Positions 56,962 through 64,000 of a DNA stretch of 64,000 bases are shown here, piece after piece. Below the pieces are notes generated by a model. The model saw only the letters and a list, made by a program, of their open reading frames with translations. It did not search any database and was not told the DNA's origin. Source of the stretch: Daucus carota subsp. sativus. Lineage: Eukaryota; Streptophyta; Magnoliopsida; Apiales; Apiaceae. Every line of letters starts with the position of its first letter. Within the stretch, counting starts at the first letter, position 1. The stretch spans positions 41,467,454-41,531,453 of the forward strand of contig NC_030389.2 of NCBI RefSeq assembly GCF_001625215.2, given 5' to 3'. A program made the position numbers and the translations under genes.

Positions 56962-58788
56962 ATGGCTAAACCAATGATGGGACTCACTGAAAACAACTCA
57001 GCCACATACTTGTCCTCTGGCAATCCATGCCTTGACTTGTTCTTCCATGTTGTCCCTGACACCCCTGCTTCTCAGCTTGTCGAACGTCTCGAAGCGTCAT
57101 GGGCTCATGATCCATTGACTACCCTGAAGCTCATCTGCAATCTTCGAGGCGTTCGAGGCACTGGCAAATCCGATAAAGAAGGGTTCTACACTGCTGCACT
57201 TTGGCTTCACAAAAACCATCCCAAAACCCTAGCATGCAATGTGCATGCTTTTGCTTTGTTTGGTTACTTCAAGGATCTGTTGGAGATCATGTTTCGTGTA
57301 CTTGAAGGCCCTGATGCGAGAAGTATAATGAGGGAGGAGTGGAAATCTATCAAGAGTGGCTCGAGAAGTAAGGGTGTAAAGAGGAAGTTTGAGGATGGTA
57401 ATGATGGGGAAAAGGAGAATGCTGATACTAAAGAGGCCAGGAAGAAGCGGAGAAAAAGAGCGAAGGTGCCTAGAGAAGAGAGGATTGAGGCCAATAGGTT
57501 TAAATTGATGGGAGAGCAACAAAGGGCTAGGGATTTGAGAAAGGACAAGGAGCTTGAGAGATCAAAGAAAGCTATGGATATGTATAATACTGATGTGGAT
57601 TATCAGTTCTTGTTTGAGAGTATTTCATCTCTTTTCGCGGACTTATTGAAGGCAGACATAGAGTTTGTGAATTCTAATGAGGCGAAGAATATCAGTTTGG
57701 CTGGAAAGTGGTGCCCTACTATTGATTCTTCCTACGATAGGTACACGTTGATATGTGCTAGTATCGCAAAGAAACTCTTCCCCTGTGAATCAGACCCTGA
57801 GTATGAAGGAATTGCGGATGATCAGTATGTGTTTAGAGTTAGGCATAGGTTGAGGAAACAAGTTCTTGTTCCGCTTCATGAGGCCCTCAAGTTGCCTGAG
57901 GTTTATATGAGTGCAAGAGAATGGGGATCAGTTGCTTATAACAGAGTTGCCTCTGTTGCAATGAAGAAATACACCAATATTTTCAAGGACCATGATGAGG
58001 AAAGGTTTACCAAGTATCTTGAGAATGTCAAACAGGGGAAAACAAAGATTGCAGCCGGAGCATTGCTTCCACACAAAATAGTCAAGGCTTGTTTGAATCC
58101 TTATAGTAAGAATGAGGAAGAAAAGACTGTTGCGGAGCTGCAATGGAAAAGAATGGTGGATGATGTGACGAAGAAGGGGAAACTAACAAATTGTATTGCA
58201 GTTTGTGATGTCTCTGGAAGCATGATTGGAACTCCGATGGAAGTTTCAGTTTCACTGGGGATGTTAGTCTCTGAGCTAAGCGAAGAGCCTTGGAAGGGAC
58301 AGGTGATTACTTTCAGTGAAAACCCGCAGCTTCACATCATCAAAGGAGATACACTCAAGGAAAAGGCTGAATTTGTTAGGGATATGCAGTGGAATATGAA
58401 TACTGATTTCCAGAAGGTTTTTGATCGTATATTGGAGATTGCTGTCACTGCACAGCTGAGCCAAGAGCAGATGATAAAGACGGTGTTTGTTTTCAGTGAT
58501 ATGGAGTTTGATCAAGCATCCGCGAATCCATGGAAGACTGATTACAAAGTGATTAAGAAGAAATTCAGGAAAAGCGGGTACAGAGTACCTGAAATTGTGT
58601 TCTGGAACCTCAGGAGCTCGTCTTCAACGCCTGTCAAAGCCACGCAAAACGGAGTAGCTATGCTCAGTGGATTTTCAAAGAATTTGCTGACTCTGTTCTT
58701 GAATGGAACAGAAGAAATCAATCCTGAGCTTGTGATGGAGGCGGCTATTTCTGGCGAAGAGTATCAAAGACTAGCTTTATATGATTGA
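56962..58788 (+). CDS. DUF2828-type vWA-domain protein, copy 3
   Basis: An intronless frame of 608 residues on the opposite strand from copies 1 and 2. It starts MAKPMMGLTENNSATYLSSG, the shortest N-terminus of the three and probably the ancestral one. The parts are as in copy 2: ASWAHDPLTTLKLICNLRGV, a charged linker (about 125-205, KKRRKRAKVPREERIEANRF), LAGKWCPTIDSSYDRY and a C-terminal vWA domain with MIDAS DVSGS near 416, Thr in NMNTDFQK and Asp in FVFSDMEFD. It is very close to copy 2 over the core. Function unknown; the complete MIDAS suggests metal-dependent protein binding. No signal peptide or membrane segment. Confidence 0.9.
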   Translation: MAKPMMGLTENNSATYLSSGNPCLDLFFHVVPDTPASQLVERLEASWAHDPLTTLKLICNLRGVRGTGKSDKEGFYTAALWLHKNHPKTLACNVHAFALFGYFKDLLEIMFRVLEGPDARSIMREEWKSIKSGSRSKGVKRKFEDGNDGEKENADTKEARKKRRKRAKVPREERIEANRFKLMGEQQRARDLRKDKELERSKKAMDMYNTDVDYQFLFESISSLFADLLKADIEFVNSNEAKNISLAGKWCPTIDSSYDRYTLICASIAKKLFPCESDPEYEGIADDQYVFRVRHRLRKQVLVPLHEALKLPEVYMSAREWGSVAYNRVASVAMKKYTNIFKDHDEERFTKYLENVKQGKTKIAAGALLPHKIVKACLNPYSKNEEEKTVAELQWKRMVDDVTKKGKLTNCIAVCDVSGSMIGTPMEVSVSLGMLVSELSEEPWKGQVITFSENPQLHIIKGDTLKEKAEFVRDMQWNMNTDFQKVFDRILEIAVTAQLSQEQMIKTVFVFSDMEFDQASANPWKTDYKVIKKKFRKSGYRVPEIVFWNLRSSSSTPVKATQNGVAMLSGFSKNLLTLFLNGTEEINPELVMEAAISGEEYQRLALYD

Positions 58789-59313
58789 TTAGTAAGTAAT
58801 ATCTAAATGTGTTTAGGTAGTTCATTCAGTCTTATTCATCATTACTCCATAGTTTTAATTCATCATGATTTCTCGCAAGAAGTATATTTGCTCTGTAATA
58901 ATCCATCTCCTGATGCAAACTCATGAATTTTCTGATTTGGAGATATAGGATTGATATCTATCAGTTATTTCGAATTATGAAGATGAAACTTGAAGCATGA
59001 AGATACTGTAACTTCATGTTAGAAGTAAACAAGCATAGCACCAAGTTATCTAAGCACGGTAACTTCAAAGTAGTCTAAATATATTGTATAGCAGACATGC
59101 TTTAAGTATATAAGGATGCATGTATATTGTATTACCCCATGGAATTAGTCTGTACAAGATGGATCGAGATACAATTACTAGGAATACAGCGCGTTTTTGT
59201 CTGTTAATAATTTAAACACAAGAATGCGCAAGAGATGCTTCCAAATTCATATCTTATTATTCGTGGACATGTGATGCTTTACGCAAGGAAGTACTTGATA
59301 CCGAGATTTGGTT
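58789..59313. other. Short intergenic stretch between convergent genes
   Basis: This is the shared 3' flank of DUF2828 copy 3 (+) and the cathepsin-B-like gene (-). No element or further gene was seen. Confidence 0.5.
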
Positions 59314-62300
59314 TTAAGCTGCAGCAAGAAAAGCACCGCCAACATTTGTCATCTCTTGCACAACATTTTTGGTTGAAGGTAAACCTGCTACCACATCCTC
59401 TTCGATGCCACATTCATTAGTTCCTCTTCTGATCTTGAAGTATCCGTCCTGTCATTCAAAACATATTTGGGATTCAGTAAAGGTTGATATTCTGTGTTAA
59501 AATAATCCTGTGACAAAAAAAAAACTTACATCACCCCAGCTTCTATTCCATTGATTTGCCATAAGCTGTTGAGAGTAGCAGAAAAAGGTATGAACAGAAA
59601 ATAAAGGATTTATAATTCGCTTACAGAAAAAGGTATTAAATGGAAGATGTATGAACATACCCAGTAGTCTTCTCCCTCATCACTAGTTCCCCATCCAATT
59701 AGTTTGACGGCATGGCCACCCATTTCTTCACCTGTAAGGTGCTTATAAACTCCAGACTTGTAGTGAGCAAAATCCTGTTCACACAAATTAATGAGAACAA
59801 AGGCAAACAAATACACAACGATAACACTTAAAATTATTTTGTCTCCCCTTCTACTCTCCCAAGAAGATATCATTTGTAGAGTAGGTGCACTCAGTTAGGG
59901 TGGGCAGTGGTGAGTTGTGTGTTGTTAGCTCTTCAATCATCGTTGTCCCCGTCATTAGTTGTGACAATGTGGAAGAGAAAAAGACGATGTGTGTTTGGGT
60001 GTATTGTGAGCTTTTGATGATTAAGTATTGAGATATTACTGAGAGTTGAGCTCGAATGTGTGGATAAGCCCAGAAACATTGTGGGCTTTTCAGCTGAATA
60101 TATGTACAAGGATTTTGTAACTCAGGTGGGTAAAATAATTATAAATCTGAATTTATATTCGGTAAATTTGGTTTGTTCGGTTATTTCGGTAAAATACCCG
60201 AAATTACCGAAATAGTAAAAATACTAATACCAAATAGATATTCAAACTTTTTCAGTTCGGTAACCAAACCGAAATATTTCGGAAAATTCAGTTCGGTATT
60301 CGGTTAACCGAACCTAATGCTCAGCCCTACTTTTGCGTGTCTTTAGTTAGTGATGGGAGAGACTTTATCTAGAGAAATAGAATATAGATAAGACAACCAG
60401 TTTGTTAGATTTACCTCGTATACAGTAAATGAAACTTCAACAGGTCCATTTTTATAAACTTCTTTCATGATATTGCTGGGATCTGATTGGACTTTATAGG
60501 CACTAACACTGAAGTGTTTTGATTTTTTCCAGAGCAGATTCCCATCGACACACTGTCTCTTACACTTTGGTGTGGGATATGCAGGTTCACAGCCAGGGTG
60601 TGAGCATCCAGTTTGATCAAAGTAGGGGTCACACTACAAGGAGAAAATCCATATAGCCATTAGGAGTAAACAATGTTGGTCACCAACTATAAATGCGAAG
60701 GGTACAAAAGCCAATACAGTAATATCTACTCAGAATTCTGCAATCAAGCCGTATCTTAAGAGAGTCATTTACCTCTTCAGTGACAACTCCAGAGCGCTTG
60801 AAGTATCTCCATGCAGCGATAGGATAACCACCATCACAACCATCCCCACACAAAAAACCACAGCATGCTAGAAGGTCATTAACAGATAGAGATATATTCT
60901 GCAATAAAAGAATGAATGTTATTCATGTATATTGGTATACAATAGACTCGTAAAGAAAGCACATCATTCTCCATGAAGTGAAGAAGTCACCATGTCAAAT
61001 TGGATGCAAAATCGATCAGAGAGCGACTCCACAGCAGCAAAAGCCCAACAAGAGCCACAGTGTCCCTGATAAAAATCATGCATATTAGACCAAAAAATAT
61101 AGTGCACGGTTTACAACTACGAAGCACGAATATGAAAGATGCGAAAGAGTTACATAGCTACCTGATCTTTAGTACACAAAAGTTCCAGCGGATTGAAAAA
61201 GAAAGAAACTGCATTAGCTTATTTTGTAGATGAACAAACTGAACTTAACAATGACAAATATATTGCAAGAGACTGACCAAGAATATTTCCAATGGTGCTA
61301 CATTTAGGCCAAGCAGTCCTCGCGTCAAATTCACTAGGTAGCTTCAGTATTTCTGAATGGATCTTAACAGGAATGCTCTGTAGCTCCCCAGGTGGTGTTG
61401 GTTTGACTCCGAGAATATGCTTAAATTGAGAAACCTGAAAAACAGATGTGCGTAGAAGGTATTTTAATCAACCCAGTAGATTAACACACATAAGCAGAAG
61501 ACAGATCAGAAAAGTATATATGCCAAGTGAAGCATAGGAACAGAGCGAAAATAGACCAGGGACCATTTTGATCAAAAGCAGAAGGTACGGAATACCATCA
61601 TCAGAAAATTCAAATATTTTTCTGCAGCATTTTAGTTGTAATATTCAAAAATAGATGGAAATCTCTAAGATTTGTACAGCTGAATCCATCAATTTCAGCT
61701 GTCTTGGCTTGTCCCCAAGAAAACAGTAGAAATAATCTAATCACTTATCGCTATGTCAATTCACATTTTGTGATTTAAGTTGAACTTCAGGGTTGGAAAC
61801 ACCTCACGATTTGAGAAAAGTTCACCACAATATAAAGTAAGAAATTCGTACTTTAAAATAATTTTTGCCGTCAGTGCTTCTCGTACCTATATTTCTTGTA
61901 ACTATATTATAACAATCTTCTCCATAGTCTGATAATAAATAACAAATTCTATTATGGCATATTCGGAAACTTGGATTCATTTGAAATTCTGACTTTGGTC
62001 AAATAACATGTTTTGAAAAAGAAAATAATTTGGATTTCGATTTCATTTGAAATTCAAGACATTCAAATACCAGCATGAAAATTTCAAGTGACAACTCAGA
62101 TCATGTTATTCAAAACCAGCATTTGAAATGAATTTCATGTTCCCAAACACAATCTAAGACAATTTAGGTATAGGAACAGAACAAGTAGTTCTAAAAGAAA
62201 CAAATAAATGATTACATTTGGATTATTTTTAGTGACTAATTGACTATATACCATACGGACTCATTTTTTTAATAATGAATAATTAGGTACGAAAATCAGG

Positions 62301-63173
62301 ATAATTTCATATACCGACTTAAAATACGCATATCTATACTGTCTTATGTAAGGGATAATCTTTTTTGTGATGAATTACATATTACCACAATGATGAGCAA
62401 TATTAAATGGGTCCATTTCCAAAACACAAAGGTTTCTCAAATAAATGAAAGTAGGACAGAAAATCAAACTTGGCTAATATTGAAAAGTTGATATATGACT
62501 CAAGGAAGTCTCGGTATTATAAAAATGTGAGTGCTTCCAATCAGCATCTCCAATCTCGCTATTAAGCATATCAAGGACCCTGTTAGTTTACAGACATAAG
62601 GGTCGATAGACTATATAAGTGTTCTCACCAACTACCACATGTACCGTTCGTCTATAGTAAACATTAGCACCACCCTAAATTTTAGTGTATAGAATTTACT
62701 TTGAAACATTAGAAGGTCAGAGTATCCACTTATGATGGTGTGAAGCAAGAAGGCAATGACCATTTTGGTTTCCAAAGATAGAAGAGCTCAGCTAAGAGAG
62801 GGAGAGGGCCAGAATGGGTAACCTAAAGCTTCTGTGTAGATGTTGCAAAGCAGATCCTTAACAGGAGAAAAACTTAGCAACAAGCAAGAATAATACAGCT
62901 TATATTGACAGAGCAGCCTGTTAGACATAGCGAAGTGTAACCGGCCAATTTAGAAACTCACAGTGTAGTTGGAAAATCGATCATTCATGGATGCTTTCCA
63001 TCCAGCTTTTGGATTGTTGTTGACTGATTTAACAATTGATTCCTGCATAGCCATGTGACAAGCTGAGACCTTGATACATTATCAATTAGTCTATACTGAT
63101 GTCATATCATGCAAACAGAACATACCTGAAGGATACCAGATTCCTGCCGTGCCAGAGAGTTTGATGCAACAAC
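59314..63173 (-). CDS. Cathepsin-B-like papain-family cysteine protease (first exon not found)
   Basis: Exons on the minus strand are 63126-63173, 62962-63042, 61278-61434, 61162-61166 (5 nt), 60991-61065, 60773-60898, 60415-60633, 59661-59774, 59530-59565 and 59314-59448; they give 331 codons in one frame. The signal-peptide exon is missing and probably lies beyond 64000. The propeptide has [20 protein letters not shown] and [11 protein letters not shown]. The mature enzyme starts near [14 protein letters not shown]. The active-site Cys is in GHCGSCWAF, His in [11 protein letters not shown], Asn in [10 protein letters not shown]. The cathepsin B occluding loop ([17 protein letters not shown]) is present, so exopeptidase activity is expected. 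Plant cathepsin B acts in the vacuole/apoplast in defence-linked cell death and senescence. A hAT-like element (59896-60329) and a MITE (61957-62155) lie in introns. Confidence 0.88.
59896..60329. mobile_element. hAT-like element in a cathepsin B intron
   Basis: The left end TAGGGTGGGCA and the right end ...TGCTCAGCCCTA form short TIRs. The right half carries 'ttcggtaaccaaaccgaa' runs like the element at 4790-5290. No clear 8-bp duplication was found, so the left border is less certain. Confidence 0.5.
61162..61166 (-). CDS. Inferred 5-nt microexon of the cathepsin-B-like gene
   Basis: The flanking exons end ...ATTCTTG and start GGACACTGTGG. Joined directly they shift the frame and lose the family's Asp-Gln before GHCGSCW. 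The minus strand has TACTAAAG|ATCAG|GTAGCT between them. Inserting ATCAG gives GAT CAG (Asp-Gln), restores phase and matches the family [11 protein letters not shown]. Proper AG and GT borders flank it. Confidence 0.7.
61957..62155. mobile_element. MITE of about 200 bp in a cathepsin B intron
   Basis: 'attcggaaacttggattcat' with 'ttgaaat' and the inverted 'tttgaaatgaatttcatgtt' with 'cccaaacac' form arms of about 55 bp. Family not determined. Confidence 0.5.
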
Positions 63174-64000
63174 CTGCAAATTTTGCATGTGCGCAACTTT
63201 AGAATTTTTTTATTAATTTTTGTTGACAAAAAGAGTCTTCCGTAATAACTTCTGTTATTAGAATTGGATAGAATCAAAAATTGAAAAAGTTAGCCCTGAT
63301 TTTACTTGTAAACATGTACTATCCTCCAGTTGTCCGACTATGATACAAGGTCTATTAAATTTTAAGAGTAGTAATGACTGCACAAGTAGCACTTCTAAGT
63401 TTCTGTGATGCAAAGCAAAATATATAGAAAACAATAGCGAAAATATAAGTATGCCAAAAATGCCTTTACTTGCTGTTCTCAGCAAGTGTCCTCTTGCAAA
63501 CAATTCTGCTGTTTAAGGACATAAAGACATACTTCGACAATTATACTAAATACTCCCTCAGTCCCAAAATTAAGTGTTTGTGTGACCTTTTTGTGGTCAA
63601 ACTGACCCAATTTTGACAGAAAATTCCATATTTTATTACATATATTATATAATTAAATAAAAATATAAACATTATTTCATTTTACAAGTATATGCAATCT
63701 ACTTCAAATGTAAATTTTAGATTTTTAGAATTCTTAATTTACCATCCTTACGATCAAGCGATCAGTTTATCCAAATATCAAAAAAGAAAAAGAAAAAAGA
63801 AATTCAATTACAAGTTGCATACTTTGCAAGTTGCATTTCTCTAAATGGGGAAATACCTAATACCTAAAAAATAAACCATAGTAATCTTTATAAAAGAAGC
63901 AACTTTATCAAAATCTTCATCTTTGCAATCCTATCCACACACACATATGATCTCCAATTCATAACCTATCCGAGCTTCAATTCTACTTATATAATTATGA
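63174..64000. other. Upstream part of the cathepsin B gene (intron 1) and window edge
   Basis: No convincing signal-peptide exon was found up to 64000. A worn Stowaway-like sequence starts at 63551 (TACTCCCTCAGTCCCAAAAT) with no clear right end. The ATG at 63503 opens a hydrophobic frame (GILIFSLLFSIYFAL), but I saw no donor in the right phase. Confidence 0.45.

Noticed and set aside
63258-63503. Candidate signal-peptide exon of the cathepsin B gene
   Set aside because: The start is hydrophobic, but no donor in the needed phase was seen before the acceptor at 63174.
1-64000. CRISPR arrays, operons, or retrovirus-like elements with long terminal repeats
   Set aside because: No regularly spaced repeats of CRISPR type, no gag/pol-like frames and no paired long direct repeats were seen.

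Overview
This is nuclear DNA from a flowering plant, very likely a eudicot. The genes have many short AT-rich introns with GT-AG borders. The intergenic DNA is AT-rich and packed with small terminal-inverted-repeat transposons, above all Stowaway-type copies with CTCCCTCCGT ends and TA target sites. The protein families include a plant-type seventh subunit of an RNA polymerase IV/V-like enzyme, a WVD2-like TPX2-domain protein and a cinnamoyl-CoA-reductase-like dehydrogenase. I cannot name the species from the sequence. Many intronic genes were rebuilt by hand from splice sites and reading phase; each rebuilt chain below keeps an open frame across its junctions unless stated.

Layout. 0.27-0.9 kb (-): RPB7-like subunit of Pol IV/V, probably with a 5' untranslated exon near 3.9 kb. 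7.3-12.6 kb: a defence-flavoured cluster with an intact pathogen-related protein gene (+), then three related small secreted cysteine-rich (defensin-like) genes (-), the third apparently decayed, and a relic of a second pathogen-related gene between the first two. 13.5-19.1 kb (-): an eight-exon gene for a zeta-toxin-fold P-loop kinase-like protein, with a long third intron carrying a Mutator-like element and a direct duplication. 19.3-25.0 kb: transposon-rich, no gene seen. 25.0-30.2 kb (-): two tandem intronless DUF2828-type vWA genes. 33.6-35.3 kb (+): a six-exon CCR/DFR-like reductase with one GC-AG intron. 36-40 kb: elements and a leucine-rich-repeat relic. 40.1-42.5 kb (+): tRNA-splicing endonuclease subunit SEN54. 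45.1-46.9 kb (-): a small SWIB/MDM2-domain protein. 47.8-48.0 kb (-): an unidentified coding-like relic. 48.9-51.4 kb (-): a WVD2-like TPX2 protein. 51.4-56.9 kb: transposons, including a 1.1 kb Mutator-like element with a perfect 9-bp target duplication. 57.0-58.8 kb (+): a third DUF2828 gene. 59.3-63.2 kb (-): a cathepsin-B-like cysteine protease, first exon not found, with an inferred 5-nt microexon.

The genes do not form one pathway. Two local themes stand out: the pathogen-related/defensin-like cluster, shaped by block duplication and decay, and the three DUF2828 genes, two in tandem and one about 27 kb away on the other strand. No virus-derived element or CRISPR array was recognised. 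The most unusual structural points are the 5-nt microexon, tandem repeats that run into the stop codons of two genes, and two Mutator-like elements with intact 9-bp target duplications.
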